Source: a virus. Taken from it: 31,049 nt of DNA. Below, one piece after another: positions 5,779-11,894 of this stretch (position 1 is its first letter; the number at the start of each line of letters is the position of its first letter). The position numbers were made by a program, and so were the translations under genes. The notes under the pieces were generated by a model, which saw nothing but the letters and a program-made list of their open reading frames with translations, had not been told where the DNA came from and ran no database searches. The stretch covers positions 1 through 31,049 of the IMG/VR virus record IMGVR_UViG_3300042890_001306. One strand, given 5' to 3'.

Positions 5779-6135
5779 ATGGACAATACACTAATTCAAG
5801 ACAACTTTGACGAACTATTAAAATTGACTAAAGAGGATAGAAATGTTGTAATACAATATTTCAACAACTGGTCAGAATCTTATCCCGCATATTTTGAGGA
5901 TAATGATACACTCCAAGAAAAAATGGAGAAATCATTTATCAAATGGTTTAATGAAAATCATGATATGGAAAGTTTTACTGCTGAAGATGTTATGGAATAC
6001 CATAACGATGGATTAAATGAAATGGCATCATTATGGGAATACGAGGTTGATACAATCTTATCTTATTACAAGGGTGAATACGATGAAGAATTATTCAAAG
6101 AATTAGTTGAAGAATATTTGGCAGAACAAGAATAA
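5779..6135 (+). CDS. Acidic hypothetical protein, 118 aa
   Basis: A soluble, helical, acidic protein with many aromatic residues: VVIQYFNNWSESYPAYFEDN, then SFTAEDVMEYHNDGLNEMAS. It resembles no family I know. It ends EYLAEQE: the first residues of the shared tail are kept, but a change in the promoter spacer removes the usual stop and adds three residues. The -33 box of the next promoter therefore lies wholly within this gene. Confidence 0.7.
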   Translation: MDNTLIQDNFDELLKLTKEDRNVVIQYFNNWSESYPAYFEDNDTLQEKMEKSFIKWFNENHDMESFTAEDVMEYHNDGLNEMASLWEYEVDTILSYYKGEYDEELFKELVEEYLAEQE

Positions 6136-6148
6136 TTCAGTATCTTTG
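6117..6148 (+). promoter_or_regulatory. Array promoter 7
   Basis: TTTG at 6117-6120, 20 bases (diverged spacer GCAGAACAAGAATAATTCAG), TATCTTTG at 6141-6148. Unlike the others it is followed by a leader of about 115 nt before the next ATG. Confidence 0.82.
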
Positions 6149-6164
6149 TAAGACAATTAAAGGA

Positions 6165-6224
6165 AACGATTCAGATACCATTATTTAATTGGACACTCAT
6201 AAGGGGAAGGAACGATTCAGATAC
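6165..6224 (+). repeat. Duplicated leader element
   Basis: AACGATTCAGATAC occurs at 6165-6178 and 6211-6224, 46 bases apart, each preceded by an AAGG-like purine run and followed at some distance by TTTTAATT-like sequence. The copies lie in an ATG-free leader between array promoter 7 and the 43-aa membrane peptide gene. They may be operators, protein-binding sites in the RNA, or the remnant of a duplication. Confidence 0.6.
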
Positions 6225-6268
6225 AACTACCCTTTTAATTTGTAAAACCCTAAAAAAAAAACATAGAC

Positions 6269-6400
6269 ATGGAAACACAAAACAAAAACAACCAAGAACA
6301 AATCAACGACCTTAACTTTAAGGCAACTGTAGTCCTCCTTCAAGGAGTAGTGGCAATCGCTTCAGCAGTATTCGCACTTTATGTATTGATTACATTGTAG
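6269..6400 (+). CDS. Single-span membrane peptide, 43 aa
   Basis: A polar Asn/Gln-rich N-terminus (METQNKNNQEQINDLNF) is followed by one hydrophobic span from about residue 20 to the end (VVLLQGVVAIASAVFALYVL). An A-rich leader precedes the ATG. This is the first of three consecutive genes for small single-span proteins, each with its own promoter. Possible roles are lysis, superinfection exclusion or modulation of host membrane proteins; the sequence does not choose among them. The -33 box of the next promoter overlaps its last codons. Confidence 0.6.
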   Translation: METQNKNNQEQINDLNFKATVVLLQGVVAIASAVFALYVLITL

Positions 6401-6424
6401 GTTCAAGAAAAAGTAGTATATTTG
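6394..6424 (+). promoter_or_regulatory. Promoter of the 57-aa membrane peptide gene
   Basis: ATTG at 6394-6397 (inside the end of the upstream gene), 19 bases, then TATATTTG at 6417-6424. The leader GTAGAACAAT resembles the other array leaders. ATG 6448 follows after 23 bases. Confidence 0.75.
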
Positions 6425-6447
6425 TAGAACAATCTAAAAAAAACAAT

Positions 6448-6621
6448 ATGTCGTTATTCAACTCAATCAGTAAAGGTTTCGGTATGTCTCTTGGAAGCAC
6501 AGCCGCAAAGAAAGTAACAAGTTCAAACATTGATGGAACATTCAAGATGGTTTGGGGATTATTCAAATGGTCTATGATTATCACATTTATTTTTGGAATG
6601 ATTCAAGGATTTATGGAATAA
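6448..6621 (+). CDS. Single-span membrane peptide, 57 aa
   Basis: The protein has a Ser/Gly/Lys-rich N-terminal half (MSLFNSISKGFGMSLGSTAA) and one hydrophobic C-terminal segment of about 22 residues (MVWGLFKWSMIITFIFGMIQ) ending in GFME. It has its own promoter and its stop directly precedes the next promoter. No recognised family. The amphipathic N-terminus with a C-terminal anchor could place it in the host inner membrane. Confidence 0.6.
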   Translation: MSLFNSISKGFGMSLGSTAAKKVTSSNIDGTFKMVWGLFKWSMIITFIFGMIQGFME

Positions 6622-6625
6622 AATA

Positions 6626-6657
6626 TTTGGTAGAATAAAATAGAATTAGTATATTTG
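6626..6657 (+). promoter_or_regulatory. Array promoter 8
   Basis: TTTG at 6626-6629, 20 bases (GTAGAATAAAATAGAATTAG), TATATTTG at 6650-6657. It is a diverged copy of the array unit that keeps AAAATAGAAT in the spacer. It drives the genes from 6683 to 7249. Confidence 0.83.
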
Positions 6658-6682
6658 TATAACAATTAAAAACATAAAAGAC

Positions 6683-6865
6683 ATGGAAAAACAACTTAAA
6701 ACAATGGAACAGAAAATGGCAGAGAACCCAAACGAAATCATGGAGAACGGATTGACTCGTGCTCACAACGACAAAATCAACAAAGATGGTGATACATTCG
6801 CAGGTATCATTCACTTGGCGGTAGGAATCTTTTTATTATACACCGTAATCCAAATCATCTTGTAA
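6683..6865 (+). CDS. Single-span membrane protein, 60 aa
   Basis: About 38 polar residues (MEKQLKTMEQKMAENPNEIM and following) precede a C-terminal hydrophobic span (FAGIIHLAVGIFLLYTVIQI). It is predicted to be anchored by its tail with the bulk in the cytoplasm. It is the first gene of a three-gene unit and is followed three bases later by the next gene. Function unknown. It is the third single-span peptide in a row. Confidence 0.62.
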   Translation: MEKQLKTMEQKMAENPNEIMENGLTRAHNDKINKDGDTFAGIIHLAVGIFLLYTVIQIIL

Positions 6866-6867
6866 TC

Positions 6868-7050
6868 ATGTGTAATCTAAACGAAGCAATGGAGGAACAA
6901 AGAGGGTCAGTCAACCAAGATGAGATTTTGGAGAAGATGTTCCAAGAAGAACAAGAAGAATACTACTTACAGTATTTCAAGGACCTACAGTTTGCAATGA
7001 ACGAACACTATAAAGAAATGGAGGGTGAAAATGTCGCAGAACAAAGATAG
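6868..7050 (+). CDS. Acidic hypothetical protein, 60 aa
   Basis: The protein is strongly acidic and rich in Glu, Gln and Tyr (ILEKMFQEEQEEYYLQYFKD) and probably one long helix. It lies in the same transcription unit as the membrane protein before it, and its 3' end overlaps the start of the next gene by 20 bases. No family recognised. Confidence 0.6.
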   Translation: MCNLNEAMEEQRGSVNQDEILEKMFQEEQEEYYLQYFKDLQFAMNEHYKEMEGENVAEQR

Positions 7051-7249
7051 ACAAATAGCAACACAATCAAGTTTGAAATTGGTTAACGATTGGGCAAACA
7101 GTTGTGGAAAATGTTTGGAACTGAAAGAACTTGTAGCCATCACCAATGTAATCGTAGATTATGTGGAGAAGGGTTACTCAAAAGAACTTGGGGATAGGTT
7201 GGACAAGATACAAGAGCATCTTGACCACAAGGGGTTACCTAAGAAATAG
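7031..7249 (+). CDS. Hypothetical protein, 72 aa
   Basis: I take ATG 7031 as the start, since a purine-rich GGAGGGTGAAA stretch lies just before it; a GTG at 7025 would add two residues. The protein is soluble and helical, with CGKCLELKELVAITNVIVDY in the middle and a basic end (HLDHKGLPKK). Two Cys in CGKC are not enough for a zinc site alone. It closes the array and is followed by a terminator. Confidence 0.6.
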   Translation: MSQNKDRQIATQSSLKLVNDWANSCGKCLELKELVAITNVIVDYVEKGYSKELGDRLDKIQEHLDHKGLPKK

Positions 7250-7270
7250 TGTTTCCATAATGTCGGAAAG

Positions 7271-7300
7271 GGTGTAGTATTTATTTACTACACCTTTTTT
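7271..7300 (+). terminator. Rho-independent terminator after the array
   Basis: GGTGTAGTA (7271-7279) pairs with TACTACACC (7286-7294) around a six-base loop, followed by six T. It ends the array transcripts and lies only four bases upstream of the next ATG, so read-through or an attenuator role is possible. Confidence 0.85.
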
Positions 7301-7304
7301 AATT

Positions 7305-7619
7305 ATGAAGAAATGTATTATATGTAATGAAATAAAACCCTATGAGGATTTCCATCGTCACTCAAACTCGTTAGATGGAAGATTGAATAAATGTAAGCCC
7401 TGTCTAAAACAATACACCTTAGACCTCAAGAACGGTAAGAGAATGAGCAAGGAGGAGGTAAGAGAAATCAGACAACACACCAAAGAGAAAGGAATGGCTC
7501 ATGAGAGAGAGATTACGAACTATATGTTAAGAGTGATGGGATACGAACCTGATTCACTAATATCAGTCCACGAACAATTTTTAGTCCGACATTTGCTTGA
7601 CGCTCACAAGGAAGTGTAA
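7305..7619 (+). CDS. Zinc-finger protein, CCCC type
   Basis: Cys4, Cys7, Cys30 and Cys33 ([13 protein letters not shown], then CKPC) form a four-Cys zinc site like those at the start of phage endonuclease-VII or HNH-like proteins. The usual nuclease core is not visible in this 104-aa protein. The remainder is charged and helical ([20 protein letters not shown]). The start codon follows the array terminator almost directly and no separate promoter is seen, so expression probably depends on read-through. A nucleic-acid-binding regulator is the most likely role, by inference. Confidence 0.65.
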   Translation: MKKCIICNEIKPYEDFHRHSNSLDGRLNKCKPCLKQYTLDLKNGKRMSKEEVREIRQHTKEKGMAHEREITNYMLRVMGYEPDSLISVHEQFLVRHLLDAHKEV

Positions 7620-7627
7620 TATATTTA
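7596..7627 (+). promoter_or_regulatory. Possible promoter inside the end of the zinc-finger gene
   Basis: CTTG at 7596-7599, 20 bases, then TATATTTA at 7620-7627. It has the same -7 sequence and spacing as the promoters at 2419 and 3218. A transcript would start near 7631 and run into the terminator at 7667-7705 without passing through an ORF. Confidence 0.4.
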
Positions 7628-7630
7628 TAC

Positions 7631-7705
7631 CTGACAGAAAGTCAGTCAATCTATTGTTTTTTTTTTAACCCCTAAGTTTTGATATTCTTAGGGGTTTTCT
7701 TTTTT
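7631..7705 (+). ncRNA. Possible second short RNA, about 75 nt
   Basis: Downstream of the promoter-like pair at 7596-7627 lies a hairpin CTGAC / GTCAG (7631-7645), then a T10 run and a strong terminator hairpin. No ORF is present. This could be a very short untranslated RNA or just the trailing region of the zinc-finger transcript with two hairpins. The support is weaker than for 3253-3359. Confidence 0.3.
7667..7705 (+). terminator. Rho-independent terminator before the late region
   Basis: AACCCCTAAG (7667-7676) pairs perfectly with CTTAGGGGTT (7687-7696) around a ten-base loop and is followed by a T-rich run to 7705. It separates the early and late regions. Confidence 0.88.
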
Positions 7706-7733
7706 ACTTCTGCACCAACCATACCTATATTTA
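7702..7733 (+). promoter_or_regulatory. Probable late-region promoter, TATATTTA class
   Basis: TTTT at 7702-7705, 20 bases, then TATATTTA at 7726-7733, preceded by CC. It shares CTATATTTA with the promoters at 2443 and 3242. It is the only promoter candidate seen before the terminase genes, and ATG 7750 lies 16 bases past the box. Confidence 0.5.
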
Positions 7734-7749
7734 TAGTAAATCAAAAATC

Positions 7750-7998
7750 ATGTGTAACTGTAAATCAGGTAAAGAACAAAAGTTAAATAACTTGGATTCA
7801 AACGACCATCTACAAGTGGCGTTTGATGCATACAACATCGTTGTAAAAGAGAAGGAAGTATCAGAGTATGATGATACAGATAAAGCGATTGTGATGTCTG
7901 CATTCTATGCAGTCTACCCAAATGCAAAGGGTGAGGTAACTGTTGAACACGCAACATTAACAATCAAAGGAATCTATTCACAATATAATGGAAAATAG
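7750..7998 (+). CDS. Hypothetical protein, 82 aa, first late gene
   Basis: The protein starts MCNCKSGKEQKLNNLDSNDH and is otherwise mixed helix and strand (AFDAYNIVVKEKEV, then HATLTIKGIYSQYNGK). The CNC at the start could bind a metal, but two Cys alone do not show it. Its end overlaps the small terminase gene by 11 bases, so the two are coupled. It may act in packaging, by association only. Confidence 0.65.
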   Translation: MCNCKSGKEQKLNNLDSNDHLQVAFDAYNIVVKEKEVSEYDDTDKAIVMSAFYAVYPNAKGEVTVEHATLTIKGIYSQYNGK

Positions 7999-8419
7999 GA
8001 AAGGACCAGGAAGACCTCGTTTGGAAGAAACGATGAATCCTGAATGGTATAAGATAATCGTAGAGGCAGGTAGAGATGGAAAACACATCACACAATTCTT
8101 GATTGAGTTGGGTATTTCGTGGGAGAGTCACTACGCATTACTCAAAAGAAACAAGAAATATTTGGAAGCGTTCAATGAGTATGAGAAACTCTGTGAGCAG
8201 TGGTGGTTTGAAAGAGCATACGATGCAATGGCATCAGGTGAATCTAACAAGTTCAATCAGAGGTTGTGGACCATCATCATGAAGAACAAGTTTAAGAACA
8301 ACTGGCAAGACGAGAACAAGGTGGACATCACAACCAAAGGTGATAAGTTAAATCCACAAGACAACACCATTCAGGTTGAGATAATCCGTAAGAGTATTGA
8401 AGATGAAAATCAAAAGTAA
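7988..8419 (+). CDS. terS: Terminase small subunit
   Basis: This 143-aa protein starts with an AT-hook-like GPGRPR, then an HTH-type region (ITQFLIELGISWESHYALLK) and helices containing FNEYEKLCEQWWFERAYDAM. That layout is typical of small terminase subunits, which recognise the packaging site and feed DNA to the motor. The C-terminus is extended and charged and probably contacts the large subunit. The large subunit follows after one small gene. Function is assigned from motif pattern and position. Confidence 0.82.
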   Translation: MENRKGPGRPRLEETMNPEWYKIIVEAGRDGKHITQFLIELGISWESHYALLKRNKKYLEAFNEYEKLCEQWWFERAYDAMASGESNKFNQRLWTIIMKNKFKNNWQDENKVDITTKGDKLNPQDNTIQVEIIRKSIEDENQK

Positions 8420-8564
8420 GAATGGGGAAAAAACCTATGAGTATGATTACAAGATGATTTTGGTCTATGGTAAAGTTAGAGAACAACTCAAGGATTATTG
8501 TAAGAAAAAAGGACAGACCTACACACAGGTCATTAGTCATTGGTTAAGACAAGAAAATAAATGA
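8403..8564 (+). CDS. Ribbon-helix-helix-like protein between the terminase genes
   Basis: The 53-aa protein overlaps the small terminase end by 17 bases and the large terminase start by 4 (ATGA). It reads as a strand (DYKMILVYGKV) and two helices (REQLKDYCKKKGQTYTQVIS, then HWLRQ), like the RHH protein at 2456; both have a helix with YCxKxG. An RHH protein within the packaging genes could help recognise the packaging site or regulate the late operon, which is inference. Confidence 0.6.
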   Translation: MKIKSKNGEKTYEYDYKMILVYGKVREQLKDYCKKKGQTYTQVISHWLRQENK

Positions 8565-9727
8565 GGATAAGGGCAAATGGGTTATTTGAAGAAGTATCAC
8601 AAAAGATACAGGAAGGAAAGAGATACATATCTTTACGAGGCTCCTCTCGTTCAGGAAAGACCGTATGTGCCCTACAAACAATCATATTGGAGTGTCTCAC
8701 CAAACCAGGAACGACAACGACCATTGCTCGTGAAACTCAGGTCTCTATTAAGAACACCGTCTTTATTGACTTTAAGGAACAAATGGAGGAACTACAGATT
8801 TGGGACGACTCAAGATACAACAAAGTAGAAATGGTCTACAGGTTCACCAATGGTTCAATCGTTCGTTTCATTGGACTTGATGATACCACAGGTAAGTTGA
8901 GGGGAATGAAATCTAACATCTGTTTGGTTGATGAGGTCAATACGGTTAGTATGTCGGCATTCGTTCAGTTGGACATCAGAACATCAGAGTATATCTTGAT
9001 GTGTTACAACCCTGAGATTCCAACTGACTGGTGGGGATTGGATTACGAGAAAAAAGAGAATGGGTGTGTATTGATTTCAACATGGAGGGACAACGCATTC
9101 TTGGACCAACGAATCATTGACTCAATCAACTCATTAAAAGAAACTGACTATGACCTGTGGTTGATTTACTCTGAAGGTCAGATAGTCCCTCCAAGAGAGG
9201 TTGTGTATGTTCAACCAAGCATATACGATGAAGAACCACAAGGGATTAAATATACCTATTACGGATTGGACTTTGGTTTTGCCAAAGATGTCTGTGCTGT
9301 TGTTGAGGTCAAAGCACGAGACAAGGAAATATTCGTAAGGGAAATCATTTACGAAGCAGGACTCACGAATGAGGACCTTGCGTTCCTACTCAAAGACAAA
9401 GGGATAAGTAGAATGGACAACATCGTGGCAGATTCATCAGAACCCAAATCAATTGCCGAGTTAAACAGGTCAGGTCTAAATGTTCGTGGAGTTAAAAAGG
9501 GAACAGGGTCAGTTCTCTTTGGAATCCAAAAGTTAAGACAATTCAAGATACACATTCATAAGGACTCACACAACCTCATCACTGAGTTCACTAATTATAG
9601 ATATAAAAAAGATAGACAGGGACGAATAACGAATCAGACAGAAGGTGATGACCACGCCTTAGATGCCTTGAGATATGTTGTATCAGAGTTCCTTGATACC
9701 AAACCAAAAAAGTTCACATTTGTATGA
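8561..9727 (+). CDS. terL: Terminase large subunit
   Basis: The 388-aa packaging ATPase/nuclease has both domains intact. Walker A is GSSRSGKT at residues 27-34, Walker B is CLVDEVN at 121-127, and a coupling-type CYNP lies at 148-151. The nuclease half has YGLDFGF with Asp237, IVADSSEP with Asp291, and GDDHALDALRY with Asp364 and Asp368, the metal-binding acids of the RNase H-like fold. It is of the PBSX/Terminase_3 kind. It cuts concatemers and pumps DNA through the portal. Its stop overlaps the next gene's start by four bases. Confidence 0.95.
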   Translation: MRIRANGLFEEVSQKIQEGKRYISLRGSSRSGKTVCALQTIILECLTKPGTTTTIARETQVSIKNTVFIDFKEQMEELQIWDDSRYNKVEMVYRFTNGSIVRFIGLDDTTGKLRGMKSNICLVDEVNTVSMSAFVQLDIRTSEYILMCYNPEIPTDWWGLDYEKKENGCVLISTWRDNAFLDQRIIDSINSLKETDYDLWLIYSEGQIVPPREVVYVQPSIYDEEPQGIKYTYYGLDFGFAKDVCAVVEVKARDKEIFVREIIYEAGLTNEDLAFLLKDKGISRMDNIVADSSEPKSIAELNRSGLNVRGVKKGTGSVLFGIQKLRQFKIHIHKDSHNLITEFTNYRYKKDRQGRITNQTEGDDHALDALRYVVSEFLDTKPKKFTFV

Positions 9728-10413
9728 TAGAAGTAAAAATTGATGACCAAATAATTAAGGTCAATCCCAAACTAACGATTGATAAATACCAAAAGATACA
9801 GGGTAATCCTGTTAAATATTCCAAGCCAGAGGAAATCCTATCATTGTATTTGGACATCAGTGTAGATGAGTTGAGAGACCTACCTGCAGACCAAATCAAG
9901 TTTGTGGAAAAAGCATTATCAAACTACATTTTAGAACCAAAGTCAAACGACTTGGTGAACACATTTGAATTGAATGGAGTGACTTATGGATTGGAGAATG
10001 ACTGGCAGAATATGACTTGGGGACAATGGGTGGACCTTGAGGTATATTCACAATCAGATAAGTTGTTATACAACCTACACTTGATTATGGCAATCTTATA
10101 CAGACCTGTTGAGAGTGAGAAAGGGGTGAAATACAAATTGAAAAAGTTCAAGTCATCAGAGGTGATGGAACGAGCAGAGTTATTCAGGGAAAACTTACCT
10201 GTGGAAATGTGGTTTGGTGTTTCAACTTTTTTTTTGCAAACGCTAAACGCATACATAACGCATATAGACATTTCTTTGAAAGCGAAGATGAAGATAGAGA
10301 GTTATCTGAAACCCCTGAGGAAGATACTCCCCAAATGGCTCCTTCCGAAACCACTGCCCGATTCTACTTTGAGCTCACCTACCAACTCGCAACTGAAGAC
10401 ATCACCAAAATAG
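9724..10413 (+). CDS. Tail assembly chaperone, zero-frame product (gpG-like)
   Basis: The zero-frame product is 229 aa. The first 170 residues look like a tail chaperone with helices such as HLIMAILYRPVESEKG and AELFRENLPVEMWFG. A T9 run at 10227-10235 follows. A frame shifted by -1 there gives a fused 264-aa product ending at 10517, whose C-terminal part looks more like a real protein than the zero-frame end (KPLRKILPKWLLPKPLPDS). This G/GT arrangement is a hallmark of siphovirus tail chaperones that coat the tape measure during assembly. The tape measure gene lies 7 kb downstream here, not adjacent. Confidence 0.75.
   Translation: MIEVKIDDQIIKVNPKLTIDKYQKIQGNPVKYSKPEEILSLYLDISVDELRDLPADQIKFVEKALSNYILEPKSNDLVNTFELNGVTYGLENDWQNMTWGQWVDLEVYSQSDKLLYNLHLIMAILYRPVESEKGVKYKLKKFKSSEVMERAELFRENLPVEMWFGVSTFFLQTLNAYITHIDISLKAKMKIESYLKPLRKILPKWLLPKPLPDSTLSSPTNSQLKTSPK
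10227..10235 (+). promoter_or_regulatory. Slippery site for -1 frameshifting
   Basis: Nine T residues contain the heptamer T TTT TTT in the zero frame (10227-10233). Slipping back one base moves ribosomes from the chaperone frame to the frame that stays open to 10517. A homopolymer read-length error could mimic this, but then the gene would be a single 264-aa ORF. Confidence 0.7.
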
Positions 10414-10517
10414 AACAACTCAACGAGATGAATATGTATTTATGTTTGTCTACCGCTTCATTGATTAAAGACAGGATAATTAAACAACAAAACGAACTCA
10501 AAAAACAAAAGAAATAA
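10233..10517 (+). CDS. Tail assembly chaperone, frameshifted extension (gpT-like)
   Basis: Read in the -1 frame this 94-residue extension starts FANAKRIHNAYRHFFESEDE, runs through an acidic stretch, and ends with a helical region (TYQLATEDITKIEQLNEMNM and LIKDRIIKQQNELKKQKK). It fills the 104 bases between the zero-frame stop and the next ATG, which directly follows its stop. In lambda the T part binds tail tube subunits. An ATG at 10207 in the zero frame and an ORF-opening TTG/ATG near 10209 exist, but separate initiation is less likely than fusion. Confidence 0.7.
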   Translation, partial: FANAKRIHNAYRHFFESEDEDRELSETPEEDTPQMAPSETTARFYFELTYQLATEDITKIEQLNEMNMYLCLSTASLIKDRIIKQQNELKKQKK

Positions 10518-11891
10518 ATGAGTAATATAATGAACGAATATACCACCTTCCATAAGGTGTTAGATTACCTCCAATATTTTCAGGAACAATCCCCGATGTT
10601 GAACACATTCGGTTATGGAAACTTGGTGGATTTTGGAAAGAATGTTTCTGGTTCGTCTGTGAACTACCCATTCTTATTTGTGGTGCCACAGGCAATAGAG
10701 TATCAGGAGAATATGACCGTATATTCTGTTACCATGATTTTTGCGGACATCTTGAATTGGGACTTATCTAATGAAAAGGATTGTGTATCTGATATGAGTA
10801 TGGAAGCCAAGAGATTTCTGGCATACCTGAAGTATGGTCAGAATACCTTACCAACATTATACGACAATATTGATGTGAATATGCCAGTTCAGGCAATCCC
10901 ATTCTTTGAGAGATTTGGAGACCATGTGGCAGGGGTTGCTATGGAAGTCCCATTGATTGTTTATGATACATTGGATTCGTGTGATTATTACCCAACACCA
11001 ACAGCGACACCAGGTCCTGAACCAACACCAACGGTTACAGCAACCAATACTGCAACTCCAACGGTTACCCCTACAAACACATCAACACCAACATCAACAC
11101 CAGTATTAAGTCCAACACCTACGACCACTTCAACCTCAACTCCGACACCGACTCAAACAGGAACTCCTACTCAAACTCAAACACCTACAAATACTTCAAC
11201 ACCAACGAATACACCTACCACAACTACCACTTTAACGGCGACACCAACATTAACTCAAACACCAACATCAAGTCCTATATCAACAGTATCGTTCTTTGTA
11301 ACTACAGGTCAAAGTATCTATGAAGCATTTAGTTCAAGTGCCACAACAACATTATACACGGCGGATATTGGAAATTGTGGACCTTGTACCAGTGGTGGAA
11401 TAACTTGTTTCCCTTGTCTTACAACAAATCAAGTTTTATATCTTGACCCATCTTTAACAATTTTGGCTCCAAATGGATTCTATACGAATGAGATGTCTTC
11501 AGGAAACTATGGAACGATTACAGTATTTGGAACTAAAGAAGTTGCTGGTGGATTCTTTGGTGGGGCACCAAGTCCTCCATCACCTCCATCAGGTTCACAC
11601 CCTTATACATTTACAGGATATTCTGTTAATGGAACTTATACCACAGGTTGTGATGCTAACCCATTATCAGGTGGAACACCAATAACATTATATGGTGATG
11701 CTGATTGTTTAGACACAAATGGTTATTTGTATAATGTAACATCAGGAACATCAACAACTAATCTATTTGGTTCTTATTACTTTAGTTTACCACAATCGGT
11801 TCCTGGATGTGGAAGTGGAAATATCATATTTAACTTGGATAAAGATGGTCGTGTATCAAGATTTTTCCAAAACCCATCAACCCTTTGTTAA
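10518..11891 (+). CDS. Tail terminator-like protein with Thr/Pro linker and Cys-rich C-domain
   Basis: Of 457 aa, residues 1-155 resemble a tail terminator/completion protein: helix KVLDYLQYFQEQSPMLNTFG, strands, MEAKRFLAYLKYG and a final strand VAMEVPLIVYDTLDSCDY. Residues about 158-255 are a low-complexity Thr/Pro/Ser/Asn linker. The last 200 residues are a beta-rich, Cys-containing region with two similar modules (LYLDPSLTILAPNGFYTN, then ITLYGDADCLDTNGYLYN) ending in LC. Tail terminators normally lack such an extension, so this one probably displays a surface domain at the neck. Confidence 0.72.
   Translation: MSNIMNEYTTFHKVLDYLQYFQEQSPMLNTFGYGNLVDFGKNVSGSSVNYPFLFVVPQAIEYQENMTVYSVTMIFADILNWDLSNEKDCVSDMSMEAKRFLAYLKYGQNTLPTLYDNIDVNMPVQAIPFFERFGDHVAGVAMEVPLIVYDTLDSCDYYPTPTATPGPEPTPTVTATNTATPTVTPTNTSTPTSTPVLSPTPTTTSTSTPTPTQTGTPTQTQTPTNTSTPTNTPTTTTTLTATPTLTQTPTSSPISTVSFFVTTGQSIYEAFSSSATTTLYTADIGNCGPCTSGGITCFPCLTTNQVLYLDPSLTILAPNGFYTNEMSSGNYGTITVFGTKEVAGGFFGGAPSPPSPPSGSHPYTFTGYSVNGTYTTGCDANPLSGGTPITLYGDADCLDTNGYLYNVTSGTSTTNLFGSYYFSLPQSVPGCGSGNIIFNLDKDGRVSRFFQNPSTLC
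10991..11283 (+). repeat. Thr/Pro linker repeat in the tail terminator gene
   Basis: About 290 bases of degenerate ACNCCNAC-type trinucleotide-phased repeats encode TPTxTPT runs. Short exact words such as ACTCAAACAGGAACTCCT recur here and in the fibre gene at 26928-26970, which makes recombination between the genes possible. Confidence 0.85.
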
Positions 11892-11894
11892 TGT

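Noticed and set aside
10209-10517. Separate gene in the second chaperone frame
   Set aside because: Position, the T9 slippery run and the fit to the next gene favour a frameshifted fusion over independent initiation.
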